Source: Costus lasius (Eukaryota > Streptophyta > Magnoliopsida > Zingiberales > Costaceae). From it: a stretch of DNA of 64,000 nucleotides. Each line of letters starts with the position of its first letter. Positions within the stretch are counted from its first letter, which is position 1. This document shows, in pieces, positions 34,532 to 47,506 of this stretch. A program made the position numbers and the translations under genes. The DNA lies in contig CM050449.1 of NCBI GenBank assembly GCA_027563935.2, forward strand, positions 88,636,371 to 88,700,370. The letters run 5' to 3'. The notes below the pieces were generated by a model. That model searched no databases and was not told the origin of the DNA. It saw only the letters and a program-made list of their open reading frames with translations.

Positions 34532-37499
34532 GGCCTAGAGAGATTGACCTACGGATAGGTAACAGGGCACAAGTTGCTGCTGTTGCTGTAGGAGTTTTTC
34601 TCCCTGCCTTCTGGACTTCAGTTAAAGCTAGACAATTGCTATTATGTACCTTCCCTTACCAAAACATTGTATCCACTCCTTGCTTGGCAAAGAAAGGATT
34701 TATGTTTGAAATAAAAGAGAACTTATGTTCTTTTTCTTTTGCAAACATGTTTTATGGGAAGGGTACTTTGTGCAATGGTCCGCATGTCTTGGACATGGTT
34801 AGCTCTATTTGTAACATAAATAATAAAAGGACCAAACTGAGTGGTTCAGTTGGTGCTTTCCTACGGCATTGTCGATTAGCCCATATAAACAAGAATCGCA
34901 TTCGACAACTCCATGCAAATGGGTTGCTAGATTCGAGTTCCTTGGAGGAACTTGATACATGTGAGACTTGTTTATTAGGGAAATGACAAAGACGCCCTTC
35001 ACCAAGACTGGTGAGAGGGCAGGAGGTTTGTTGGATCTCATACATAGTGATGTGTGTGGGCTATTCAATAAACAAGCCAAAGGAGGGTATAACTACTTCA
35101 TCACATTTACTGATGACTTCAGTAGATATGGTTATGTCTACATGATGAGACATGAGTCTAAATCCTTTGAGAAATTTAAGGAGTTCAGACATGAAGTAGA
35201 GAACCAGCTTGGTAGATCCTTTAAGGATCTTCGATCACATCGGGATGGAGAGCACCTGAGCAGTGAATTCTTTGACTATCTGAGTAAGTGTGGGATCCTA
35301 TCCCAACTCACTCCTCCTAGAGCACCTCGGTAGAATGGTGTATCTGAAAGGAGAAATCGAACCTTGTTGGACATAGTTCGGTCTATGATGAGTCATGCAA
35401 CTCTACCTCCCTCATTCTGGGGACATGCACTTGAAAAAGCTTCTCTAATACTGAATAATGTTCCATCTAAGAGTGTCTCAAAGATTCCATACGAGGTATG
35501 GAATGGGAGACGCCCTAATCTCACTTTTATCAGGATCTAGGGATGTGAGGCTTATGTCAAACGTCAGGATTCTAGCAAGCTAGAACCTAGATCTGATAAG
35601 TGTATATTTGTGGGGTACCCTAAGGAGACTAAAGGATACTACTTCTATGTCCCAACCGAGAACAAAGTTTTTGTTGCTCGGGGTGCTGTCTTTCTAGAGA
35701 AAGAATCTCTCATGAAAGAAGTTAGTGGGAGGAAGTTTGACTTGGATGAGGACCAAGTGCAACCACAAAGACAACGAGATGGAATCTGAGCCGCGTGCAC
35801 CGGTTGCTAGGCAGCCTGAGGCTCAGACACAGGCCCCATGTAGGTCTGGGAGGTTTCATCGTGCACCTGAGAGGTATGGGTCGCTGCCGACCCAACACGA
35901 CGGGATCTTCATCATGGAGGATGAACCCAGGACTTATGATGAGGCGGTCAGTGGACCGGACTCCGAGAGATGGCTTGAGGCCATGCGATCCGAGATGGAT
36001 TCCATGTCGGCTAACCAAGTCTGGGATTTGGTTGAGCTGCCTGATGGGGTAAAACCCATAGGGTGTAAATGGGTCTTCAAGAGGAAGACAGACATGGATG
36101 GCAAAATAGTTACCTATAAGGGTAGACTAGTGGCTAAAGGATTTAAACAAGTCCACGGGGTGGACTATGATGAAACCTTCTCGCCAGTTGCCATGATCAA
36201 ATCCATTCGGATTCTGCTTGCCATAGCTGCATATCATGACTATGAGATATGGCAGATGGATGTGAAGATAGCGTTCCTTAACGGGAAGCTAACTAAGGAT
36301 GTGTATATGACACAACCTAATGACTTCATCCATCCTGCAGATACTAGTAAAGTCTGCAGGCTAAAGAAATCCATTTACGGATTAAAGCAAGCATCTCGAA
36401 GTTAGAATCTTCAGTTTGATGAAGCTGTGAGAGATTATGACTTTATCAAAAGTGAAGAAGACGCCTGTGTATACAGAAAATTCAGTGGGAGCTTGATGAC
36501 TTTTCTGGTCATGTATGTCGATGACATACTACTCATCAGAAACGACATCCCTAGTCTTCAAGCTATGAAGACATGGTTAGGGAAGTGTTTCGAGATGAAG
36601 GACTTAAGGGAGGCCGCCTATATTCTAGGCGTGAGGATCTACCGGGATAGATCCAAGAGGCTCTTGGCCCTTAGTCAGAGTACCCACATTGATAAGGTCC
36701 TGGAGAGGTTCAACTTGGAGCAATACAAGAAAGGATACCTTCCAGTGAGAGATGGCCTTACTCTCTCAAAGACCCAGTGTCCTACAACACAGGCTGAGAG
36801 GGATAACATGAGTCGAATTCCCTATGCTTCGGCAGTAGGATCGATCATGTATGCAATGTTGTGTACTAGACCAGATGTGGCATATGCTGTAAGCATAACC
36901 AGCTGATACCAATCCAATCGAAGTCTGCAGCACTAGGTGGCTGTAAAGAATATCCTTGAGTATCCTGAAAGGGACTAAGGATTTATTCTATAAAGTCTAC
37001 GGGGGACAGGAAGAACTCAGTGTGCAGGGCTTCACTGATGAGTCGTTCCAGTCTGATCCTGACGACTTCAGATCGCAGACCAGCTATTAGTTTAAGATGG
37101 TTGGAGGTGCTGTATGCTGGAAGAGCTTCAAGCAATCCACCATAGCTAATTCTACAACCGAAGCTGAGTATGTGGTTGCTTCTGAGGCAGCCAATGAAGC
37201 CGTTTGGATCAGGAAGTTCTTTTCTGAACTTCAGGTGGTTCCAAGTGCAATGGATCCCATTGAGCTCTACTATGACAACAATGGGAACTGCACATACTAA
37301 GGAACCACGGTCTCATCAAAGGTCCAAACACATACTCAAGAGATTTCGCCTGATCAAAGAGATCATTGATCGAGGTGATGTCAAGATTAGCAGAATTGAC
37401 ACAGAGAGCAATATAGCAGACCCACTGACCAAGGCTTTGGCGCAGCAGAAGCATGATGGTCGTACTAGAGATATGGGGTTGAGGTTGCTCAACCTCTAG
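34420..37499 (+). pseudogene. Copia pol pseudogene of element C
   Basis: Pol order is protease end, GAG-pre-integrase and integrase (34420-35333), RT (35725-36906) and RNase H (37097-37499). Shared with B are the Trp-to-TAG at 35331-35333, the Trp-to-TAG at 36403-36405 and the RNase H frameshift before KEPRSHQ (near 37290). Private to C are a one-base A loss near 34983 that stops the frame after CETCLLGK, the integrase catalytic Asp changed to His (LRSHRDGEH), and CGA to TGA at 36904-36906. RT keeps YVDD and QMDVKIAFLNG. The reading frame cannot give active enzymes. Confidence 0.9.
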
Positions 37500-37503
37500 G
37501 TCT

Positions 37504-37520
37504 TAGTGCAAGTGGGAGAT
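37504..37520 (+). promoter_or_regulatory. Polypurine tract, element C
   Basis: TAGTGCAAGTGGGAGAT lies directly before the 3' LTR. The AGTGCAAGTGGGAGAT part is identical to B and to the tract of D. Confidence 0.85.
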
Positions 37521-39613
37521 TGTTGGTGTATATGCCCTAGGACCTAGTTTTGGTCCATCTTTGTACTACTTGACTCTGATATTAATATATATTTTTCTGG
37601 CATTGTCGTTATCATTGTTTGTCTACACCTGCGATTGTGTACTTACATGATAATGTCCCTGGAGACAGATTGGATCTGTGCTCGAACTATAGTCCCCAGT
37701 CGATGTACCTGAGTGGATATGGGACAACTCTGGTACTTGAGAGACTGGTATGTGGGCTGGTTAGGCACGTGGTGCTAACGCAGACACATGGGTGTATCAT
37801 TGGAGGATATACTGGATAGACCCGCTGTGAGGCTATGACTTGGTGTCATGAGTTATCCTCACAAGTGACAGGAGATGCATTGATCCCTTGACTTGAGGTC
37901 ATTGATCATTCTATATGGTTAGGGACTTGTTTTGATACAACCTAACACCTCGCCGTAGTTGGGAGGTTATAACAGTTGTTATTGAGCATGTCACGGCCCA
38001 TATGAGAAGGTCAATGGACAGACATAGGATTTGCCCCTTCCTAAGGGAAGTATGATATCCATGGAGCTCCTCTATGGTTCTATGACTGAGAGTGTATGGC
38101 CATACCCAGGTGAGAACCTGTTCTAGTCATAGCCATGTGATTGGATGAAAACAAGTGGTGACACACTTGTCCAATCGGATATCAGTTCGGCAAAGAGACT
38201 GTAATGCATCTGTACCTAGTTGCGATGATGGGGATGTCGATGTCGATATCCATTCCAATAACCTGGGTAGCAGCGATGCACTGCTAGGTGCCACTCATTG
38301 CTTGTGATGACCTTTGGTCAGCACTGCCAGCGTTAGAGGAACCTACAGGGTCGCACACCTTGATACTCGAGTTTTCATATTGATCGGGTAGCCTTTAGAT
38401 CGAGTTATTGGATAACTCTGATCTATTTGGGAGATTTCATCAGCGCCAATGGGCCTGATGAGATGGAAGAAACTTATTGGGGCCAACTTCTGTTTTTGGC
38501 ATATCGATCAAATTAACCATGGTTAGCCTCATTTAACCATGGGTTAAATTGGATTGGATCCAATAGCTTGGTTAACATGCATAATGGACTTTGGGCTTGG
38601 CCCATTGCTTAGTTGGGCTTGCTAATAAGTTGTACTGAAGGGCTATGAGGCTTGAAGGGTATAATGGGGATGAATTAATAGGATAGGCGCATATGGAATC
38701 CTAGTTGGACTAGGATTTGCGCCTATGCCTTGTTTGGTATCTCCTAGGTGATTAAATCAAATTGGATTTGATTAAATCATACAAGATAATTGATTGGATT
38801 GTGTTTGACAATTGTGGGCTGATTATTAACATAATTAGAGTCCTAATTGGATTAGGACTTGCACCCAAACCACATTAGGCAATCCATCATATTGCCTTGA
38901 CTAGGTCTAGGCGCATGGATGGGATTAATGCCTCATATGGCATGATATGGGCGCATATGGCTGATGCTTGCTTTGGCAAGTCTTAGGCGCATATGGGAGT
39001 GGAGATTTAATCAATATATTTGATTGGATAATCTCCTAGAATCATGCCCTAATTGTCAACACTTGCCATTCTCCCCTAACCGCCTCTTGCTCCTATAAAT
39101 AAGCCCTTGCCGCCCCCTCTCTTGATGATGCTAATTCCTTGGAGGCATGAAGCATTAGAGGGCGACGGCTTGGAGAGCTTAGAGCTCTTCTTCTTCCATC
39201 AAGGGCGCAAGCATGCTTCTCCTTTTCCTTTCCTTGGCGCAAAGGAACAAGAAGGCTTGCGGCGTTCTCTTCTCCTTCCATCTCCTTGACGCATCACATC
39301 TTGGTGGTGGCGCAAGTTGCTTGGAGGACTCTCCTAAGGCATGGATCTTCTTCCCGAGGCTAGCATCGGGCGAGGAAGAAGAAAACTTGAGGAATCCGTG
39401 TGTGCGAGACTGCAGAGGGCGAACACTTGGGCGCCTTCATCGACATCGGCTTCTAATTGCTTAAAGGTACTTACTATCACATCGTGTCGACCCCCTCGCA
39501 AGAGATCTTCACTGGGTTTTTGGGACTAGCCTGTTTCGGGGACATTCTTCCACTGCGTAAAATGTATGTCCATGGCTCTGAAAATTGTAAAATGTCCCCG
39601 GGGTTTCCCAACA
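37521..39613 (+). mobile_element. Element C 3' LTR
   Basis: 2093 bp, full length, from TGTTGGTGTATATGCCC to GTTTCCCAACA. It retains the 267-bp part lost from the 5' LTR, including the GCAGCGATGCACTGC hairpin block near 38270-38285. Confidence 0.95.
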
Positions 39614-41325
39614 GTCGAATACTAAATAGTTGATTTCTTACTATCTAGGCAAGTCGAGATCGTGAGAATAACAATCGGTAACTAAAAGTGGGATTATCAG
39701 AGAGAAAAGCTGGGACTAGGGTTTCGTTTACTTAAACTTTTATGACTAGACATGAATAAGGATTTCGTTGATTCAATTTCATCATGAAGAAGATATTATC
39801 AAAGGATGAACTCAACGATCACTTTCGTGCATCCGAGCTCTAGAATCTCTAGTGGAGTCTCAAGGATCACTTTCGTGCATCCGAGTCTCACAACTAGTTT
39901 TGCTCGAGGACCTCCAACGTTCTGATCTTTGCTTTCGCACAAGATCTCCACGTTTGACAAATAGACTCGATCTATAGATTCATGTTATAGTCATGGCAAT
40001 TATTTTACTAGAAAAGATCAAGATGGATCTAACCTAAGGAAGGGATCCTAACATGCAATTCTAAGGTTCCAAATTCTCAAGCAATTACCTTTCAGTCTCA
40101 AGCGAAAATTCTAAGAACAAAATTAATAACATGAATTTAAAGAGAGTCTAAGCACAAATATCACATGAGCAAAATCATCATGTTAAGATTACACTCAACG
40201 AAATATTGAAAAAGAGTTATCTAGTCATTGGAAGTTAAGTAAATTACTTCCCTATGTCCCAAAAATAGTTTAAGCTATCATCATGAAGGAATTACAACAA
40301 ATCATGGTTTCAGAGGATCGAAAATTGAAAGACAAGAGGAGTTTTAGAAAATACAGCACGGCTGTGTAGTATTTCACAGCCGTAATTTGCAAATAGCTTC
40401 GGTGAACAGTGTCGGTGATGCTTTGCTCTTCGATTCCTCCTCCAATCGATCTCTTTATGGTCTGAAACTTTTGGTGTGTTGTCTCCTCCCTCTGACGAAG
40501 CTTCAGTATGAAAATCGTGGCTGGAGATCGTCTGGATCGAGCGCGGCGGCGAAACCCTCGGCGACGGTGTGGATCAAGATTTCTCCCTCCACGGTGGATC
40601 AAAATTGGGGCTTTCGGTCTCTCCCTAATCCTCCCGTGAAAAGCTCCTCTTTTGCTTCTTACGGAACCCCACAAAAACCTCTGGATCGTTCGCAATCATC
40701 TGCCGACAGTGTAATTGTTTACGACCAGTGCCGTAAAATCTCTTGAGTCTTCTGTGCCGATGTCGTCTCAGAAACTACGGCCCGTAAAGTAGTTTACGGC
40801 CAGTACCGTAATTTCAGGGCAACTTTCTATTCTGAAACGGCTGGAAAATACGGCAGTGAAATCCCATACGGCAGGCACCGTAAAATCGGGTGAAGTTTCT
40901 GTTCTGACGCGCTCTGAAATATGGTACCGTAATATTGCTTACGGCCGGTACCGTAAAATCGAAAAATTTTTCTATTCGGAAATCTTCACAAATTACGGCA
41001 GTGTTCGGATTTTACGGCACCATATGGAATTACAGTACCGTAAAATAGATTACGGCACTACAGTAATTTGCTGTCTTGCTTCGATTTGCGTGAAATTTCT
41101 TGGGTGATCTCCTCTTGATGATGATAATCCTTCTATGTATTTGATTCTGCTTAAAAACTCCTTAAAATAATACCTTTTTACCTGAAAACCATTAAAAACC
41201 AAAACAGAAGTAGATTTTGCAATATTCAATGAATTTAGCATGGAAACAAGTAAAAGATCCTTAATTTTAGCATGAAAAGATATCAAAAAATGATGCAAAA
41301 TATACTACATATTTTGGTGTCATCA
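39614..41325 (-). mobile_element. Element I 3' LTR, second part
   Basis: This begins with the second GTCGA copy and ends GTGTCATCA at 41325. It lacks about 53 bp present in the other LTR near 48740. It carries GCACGAAAGTGA-like words on the minus strand (39820-39880) and TACGGCAGTGCCGTAA-type palindromes (40730-41070). ORFs of 119 and 141 codons crossing 40270-40746 occur in both LTRs only because the LTRs match. Confidence 0.85.
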
Positions 41326-42431
41326 AACACATAAGGCTCAAACTTTGCTTGTCCTCAAGTAAAAATCAAAATTTGAAATCAAAGTTTGATCAAAAGAATA
41401 ACCTTTTCATGCTCAATAGATTTTTAAAATACAACTTGTCAATGAAAAATTCTATCAATTGATTTACAAAATTTCAAGTAAACATATCATCCTCAGAACT
41501 CAATTTTCTAGATTCACAACTCAATCAAATAAAACTTTGAAACCGTATGATAAATAGAATTTTTAATCTCATGATTTCACCCGGTATCAATTTAAATCTA
41601 TCAATGCTTTTGTTTACAGGAATTAGGTCTCCAAGATCTTTTTCCACACAATTTTTTTTTATGCATTTTGTTTGTTTTTGTATAGATGACATGTATCCAC
41701 AAAGACACATACTTTTTATTTTCGACTTCAACTCTTTCTTCGGTACCACTGTCAATTTTACACAGTGCCAAGTAGAGGAGTCTTATTCTTTTTCTCCCTC
41801 ATTATTTTTCATGTTTAGATTTTAACCCATGTCTTAGGTACCACTATCAATTTTACATAGTGCCAAGTAGGGGAGTCTCTCACTATTTTTTTTTATGGAT
41901 CTTGGATTCTTATTTCCCAACAAATAGCAAAAATAGACTAAACCTCAACTAGGTTGATCAATTGATCTAAATTCACAAATCATACTAATATACTCATTTT
42001 ATTCAAAAGAGAAGTTTCACCTTTAAATTTTATTCCTCAAATAATATATCTATCTAAAATTTTATGCATCAATCAATGTCATGTCTCAATAGACAAATAA
42101 GTATTGAAGAAATAAATTTAACATGACAGGGCTATATCTTCAAAAAAAAAAACAATAGGATCATACCACAAGATGGTAGAAAATGGATCGTTTGCATCCA
42201 ATTCTTTTTCAAAAGATCGAGGGAAAATAGAATGCAAAGTAGTATGGAAAGTGATACTCACAAAATTCAATTTTTCGCCACCGTTGGATTCAACTTTCTT
42301 CATAACTCCCTCTTTATTCCATTCTCCTAAAAAAAAGGAAATTTTAATTCTAAAAACAACTAAAATAGAAGTGATCAAACTAAGCAAGAGTGCTTGGGTT
42401 GCCTCCCAAGAAGCGCTAGTTTAAAAGGTCA
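41326..42431 (-). other. Element I 3' non-coding region
   Basis: No env-like ORF is found. Two hairpins of the form GGCACT...AGTGGTACC lie at 41742-41770 and 41838-41866. The post-pol hairpin CTTGGG-AGGCAA-CCCAAG lies at 42393-42410 with AGCGCTT next to it. The polypurine tract region just inside the LTR matches that of element A. Confidence 0.7.
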
Positions 42432-45400
42432 TTAGCTTGACCGTTCGACACTCGGATTTGATCGTGGCTCATCAATGTAAAAACTTTCCTTTTCCCCAAT
42501 CTGCTCTTCCTGATAATAATGCTTCAATCTTTGACCATTAACTTTGAATTCTCCTCTTTCTTTTCTCCATACGTCTACAAGTCCGTAGGGACAAACTTTC
42601 TTTACCTGAAAAGGACCAGACCATTGAGACTTAAGCTTTCCTGGAAAAAGTCTCAATCTAGAATTGAATAATAGAACAAAGTCACCTAGTTGGAAGTCTT
42701 TTCTGAAAATCTGTCGATCATGCCATCTCTTAGTCCTCTCTTTGCAGATTCTTGCATTCTCATATGCAGAGAGTTTGATCTCATCTAGCTCATTTAATTG
42801 CAACCTCGGTTTCTCACCCGCATTTTTCAAGTCAAAATTCAGCTTCTTGATCGCCCAATACGCCTTATGTTCGAGCTCTACAGGTAGGTGACATGACTTT
42901 CCATAAATTAATTGAAATGGGGACATACCTATTGGTTTTTTGAAAGCAGTTCGGTAAGCCCACAAAGCATCGTCGAGTTTGGACTCCCAATCTTTTCTAG
43001 TGTGCGACACTGTCTTTTCTAAAATTCCCTTGATCTCTCTGTTTGATATTTCAACTTGTCCACTTGTTTGGGGGTGATATGGCGTTGAAACTCTATGATT
43101 TACCCCATATTTTCTGAGTAGGGCTGAAAACTTATGTTCTATGAAATGCGAGCCTCCATCACTGATCACTACTCGGGGTGTCCCATATCGTGGAAAAATA
43201 ATCTTCTTAAATAGTTTAATAACGACTCTCGAATCATTGGTTGGTGAAGCAATAGCTTTAACCCATTTTGAGACATAATCAACTGCTACAAGAATGTACT
43301 TGTTACCTCCAGAATATGGGAAAGGTCCCATGAAGTCAATCCCCCAAACATCAAATATCTCAACTTCAAGAATATTGGACAGTGGCATCTCATGTCTTCT
43401 GTTAATGTTCCCAGTCTTTTGACATCTATCACAGGATGATACAAAGTTTCTAGCATCTTTGAAAATTATGGGCCAATAAAAACCTGATTGTAGCATCTTA
43501 AAAGCAGTTTTTTCAGTACCGGCATGACCACCATGGGAGGATCCATGGCATTGAAGCAAAATATCTGCAATTTCTTCTTCAGGTACACATCTTCTAAAAA
43601 TGCCATCAGCACATCTTCTAAACACATAAGGCTCATCCCAAAAATAGTGTTTCACCTCAGCCAAAAATCTTTTCCTTTTTTGGTAGCTGAAATCAGGAGG
43701 AAAAATATTGGCTACAAGATAATTCACTATGTCAGCATACCAGGGTGCTTTGAGTTGTTCAATGGTTAAGAGCTATTCTTCAGGGAAAGAATCATTGATT
43801 CCATCATTCTTTTCAGTGTCTGCCATTATTCTTGAGAGATGATCTGCAACAAGGTTTTCTGATCCTTTTTTGTCTTTAATCTCCAAATCAAATTCTTGCA
43901 GAAGTAAAATCCATCTGAGTAATCGTGGTTTGCTGTCTTTTTTCTGTATTAAGTATTTTACAGCTGCATGGTCAGTGTACACTACCACTTTGGAGTTAAT
44001 CAAGTAAGGCCTAAATTTATCAAAAACAAATACTATGGCCAATAATTCCTTCTTAGTGGTGGTGTAATTTCTTTGAGCCTCATCCAAAGTTTTGCTGGCG
44101 TAGTGAATAACATGAGGTTTCTTATCTTTTCTTTGTCCCAAGACTGCTCCTACTGCATAATCGCTGGCATCACACATGAGCTCAAAGGGTAAGTCCCAAT
44201 CTGGGGGTTGCATGATCGGTGCTGATATCAAGGCCTTCTTTAGTTCCTGAAAAGCACACAGACATTTCTCATCAAAGCAGAATTTGGCATCTTTACAAAG
44301 TAAATCAGTTAAAGGTTTAGCAAGTTTAGAGAAGTCCCTAATGAATCTCCTATAAAACCCTGCATGTCCTAGGAAACTTCTGATTTCTTTAACAGTGGTG
44401 GGTGGTGCCAAATTCTCAATCACTTCTATTTTGGTCTTGTCCACTTCAATCCCTCTCTCTGAAACTAGATGGCCCAAAACTATCCCCTGTCTAACCATAA
44501 AGTGTCATTTTTCCCAATTCAAGACAAGGTTAGTCTCTTCGCATCTCTGCAAAACTCTAGAGAGATTAGCCAAGCAGTCATCAAAAGAAGAACCATAAAC
44601 CAAAAAATCATCCATAAAGACATCCATGAAGTCTTCAATAAATTCAGAAAAAATTGCCATCATACACCTCTGAAAAGTAGCAGGTGCATTGTATAAACCA
44701 AAGGGCATTCTTCTATAAGCAAAGGTACCATATGGGCATGTAAAAGTGGTCTTATCTTGATCATCAGGATAAATAGGAATCTGAAAAAATCCGAAAAACC
44801 CATCGAGGAAACAAAAGTATGAGTGTTTAGCTAGTCTATCAACCATTTGATCAATAAAGGGTAGGGGAAAATGATCCTTCCTAGTGGCAGTATTTAATTT
44901 TCTATAATCGATACACATACGCCAACTAGTGACAGTTCTAACAGGTATTAATTCATTGTCCTTATTTTTCATTACAGTGACACCCCCCTTCTTTGGAACA
45001 CAGTGTACAGGACTCACCCACTTACTATCTGAGATATGGTAGATAATACCTGCATCTAGCAATTTTAGTACTTCCTTCTTCACCACTTCCTTCACAGATG
45101 GGTTGAACCTTCTCTGAAAATCTACATGCGGCTTGTGCTCATCCTCCATGTGAATCTTATGCATACAAAAAGAAGGGTTAATCCCTTTTAAGTCATCAAT
45201 GGAATACCCAATTACCTTTCTATGAATTCTTAGCTCCTTCAAGAGTAAATCAGTTTCCTTGGCATCTAATTTAGCATTCACAATCACAGGGTAGGTAGAG
45301 TTAGGACCAAGAAATTCATATCTAAGATTATCAGGTAAAACTTTCAACTCAACTTTAGGGATCTTTTCACTTTCATTATCAAAAGTAGCATAATCTAAGA

Positions 45401-47345
45401 TATCGTGTTTCTCATCATCAAAATCATCAAAATCATTCTCAAAACCAGGACTATCAATTTTTTCACAAGAATTTTCCAAGGAATTAGAAAAAGAAACATC
45501 AGCAGAAGAATCATCAAACAAACAACTAGCATCATAAACTGTGTCATCAATGGACTGACTAGTACAACAGGAACTAGCATAAGCAGGTTTTTTCAATGAA
45601 TTATTCAAATCAAACTCAATCTTATCATTGCCAATTCTTAGATCAAGTTTGCCATTCCTTACATCAATAAGGGCTCTAGCAGTGGCTAAGAATGGCCTAC
45701 CCAGAATAATAGGAATCTTGGCATCCTCTTTCATTTCAAGTACCACAAAATCAGCAGGTATGAAGTACTTACCAACTTGTATAGGAACATCCTCTAGAAT
45801 ACCTACTGGATATTTTACTGATCGATCGGCGAGCTGCAAAGAAATTGTAGTTGGCTTAGGAGCTCCTATGTCCAATTTCCTGTACACAGACAAAGGCATA
45901 AGACTTACACTAGCCCCTAGATCACATAAGGCTCGGTCGAAAGCCATATTTCCAATAAAACATGGGATAGAGAAACTACCTGGATCATTCAATTTTGGTG
46001 GTAACCTGTTTTGAATAACAGCACTACATTCTTCGGTTAAAGAAACAGTACCATAGTTTTCTATCTTTCTTTTGTTAGACAAGATTTTCTTCAAAAATTT
46101 AGCATATCTGGGCATTTGAGATAAAGCTTCAGTAAATGGTATATTAATGTAAAGCTTTTTCAGAACATCAAGAAATCTCCCAAATTGCTTATCTAACTTT
46201 TCTTGTTCTAACCTTTGGGAAAAAGGTACCAGTGGTCTAAAGGATGGAGGTAGATTAGTCTTAGATCCGTCTTCTTTACATGGAACATCCCCTTTCTGAT
46301 TACTACCCTTTTGAGGTGTTGAACTATGTAGGGTTTTTTCATGTTCAGAAGGCTTTTCTAATTCTAATTCTTCATCCTAATCATTAATAGACTCTTTTTC
46401 CTTAAGTTCTCCTAGTTGTCTCCCACTTCTAGTGATAATGGCATTGCAATGCTCCCCAGTGTTTAATCTAGATATTTGTCCTTCTAAAATTTTATTGCAA
46501 GTAACTAAGGATTCTACTTGAGAAGCAAGATGACTAACAGTTTCTTCAAGATCTTCGAATTTTTTTGTGTTTTGAATTTGCAATGAATAGATTTGGCTAG
46601 TTAAAAATTTTTCTAACATGTGCTCACTAACCTCTTCAGTTAGGGTTTGCAGATTCTCATTCTCATTCTTACCATGTTGATGACAATATGAAATTCCTTC
46701 ATCTGGAGCTCATTGGCTCTGATTCAAGGACATCTCCTCGAACAACTTGAAGGCATCATCAATTGTTCTACTCATCAAGGCTCCCCCTGTAGAAGCATCA
46801 ACAATGAGGTGAGTGTGATTAATTAAACCATAATAAAAAGTTTCAATTAAGACTCGTCGCTCCAAGCCATGGTGAGGACATTTCCTTTGCAATTCATTGT
46901 ATCGTTCCCATGCTTCGCTAAGAGATTCTCCTTATTTCTATTGGAAGTTCATGATTTGATTTCTCAATTGGAAAGTCTTGCTTGGTGGGAAATATCTCGT
47001 TAGAAAAGCTTTTGATAATTGATCCCATGTTGTGAAAGTATTGGGTTGACGAGAATGCAACCAAGTTCGTGCTTGATCCCTGAGAGGAAAAGGGAATAAT
47101 ATCAATTTTAGTGCATCATCAGAAATTTCGTGAATTTTTAATGTATCACAATATTCAAGAAAAGTATATAAATGTAAATAAGGATCTTCGATTGATGATA
47201 CTCTAAACTGGTTCTACTGGATCATGGAGATAAAGGTGGGGTTAATTTCAAAGTTAGGGATCTCAATTTTAGGTCTAGCAATGCTGAAGTGTATCCCCTG
47301 AGGATTAGGGGCAGCATAGTCCCTTAGTGATCTTTGATCAGCCAT
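42432..47345 (-). pseudogene. Gypsy gag-pol polyprotein of element I, single frame with seven stops
   Basis: One frame runs from ATG 47345 to the stop at 42432, about 1638 codons, without a frameshift. In-frame stops lie at 47214, 46938, 46932, 46710, 46377 (gag), 44505 and 43773 (pol). Gag has the FLEYCDT, LFPFPLRDQARTWL and RYFPPSKT blocks and the SHLASQVESL coiled coil, but no zinc knuckle. Protease has CDLGASVSLMP. RT has WRMCIDYRKLN, MPFGLYNAPATFQRCMM and FMDD. RNase H has the [22 protein letters not shown] and YTDHAA motifs. Integrase has the HHCC site (SHGGHAG...CDRCQ) and catalytic DFMG, SDGGSHF and NREIK. There is no chromodomain. Several stops fit C-to-T change at CAG, CAA or CGA codons. 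The enzyme motifs are otherwise intact, which makes this the best-preserved gypsy pol in the window. Confidence 0.9.
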
Positions 47346-47483
47346 TAGAAATGAATGTCCTGTGCACACTAGAGCAAACTAATCAAATGATGTAAGTAAA
47401 CAGAAAAGAATAAAAAGATAAAACATAAATAAAACCTAGTCTAGCAATACTCTCAATGTCTTTAATATCGACAAAAACTAAGG

Positions 47484-47501
47484 TCCCCGGCAACGGCGCC
47501 A
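47484..47501 (-). promoter_or_regulatory. Primer-binding site (tRNA-Asp), element I
   Basis: On the minus strand TGGCGCCGTTGCCGGGGA lies 5 nt after the 5' LTR. It is identical to the site of element A. Confidence 0.9.
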
Positions 47502-47506
47502 AAACT

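Larger units (their letters stand above)
30382..39613 (+). mobile_element. Copia element C, complete with two LTRs
   Basis: The element is 9232 bp with perfect GTCGA duplications (30377-30381 and 39614-39618). The internal region is 5301 bp and matches element B. The 5' LTR has lost 255 bp net. Outside that loss I count 17 LTR differences in 1838 bp (about 0.9%), so it is recent and similar in age to B. Private lesions show C is not a direct copy of B. Confidence 0.95.

Noticed and set aside
40270..40746. Overlapping ORFs of 141 and 119 codons, partly repeated at 48503-48808
   Set aside because: Both copies are in the two LTRs of element I, so the conservation comes from LTR identity, not coding.
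41326..42431. Possible env-like third ORF after gypsy pol in I (and H, 26330-27855)
   Set aside because: No ORF of useful length, signal peptide or membrane segment is present.
42432..47345. Endogenous pararetrovirus instead of retrotransposon
   Set aside because: LTRs, target duplications and an integrase with HHCC and DDE motifs are present, and no movement or coat protein is seen.
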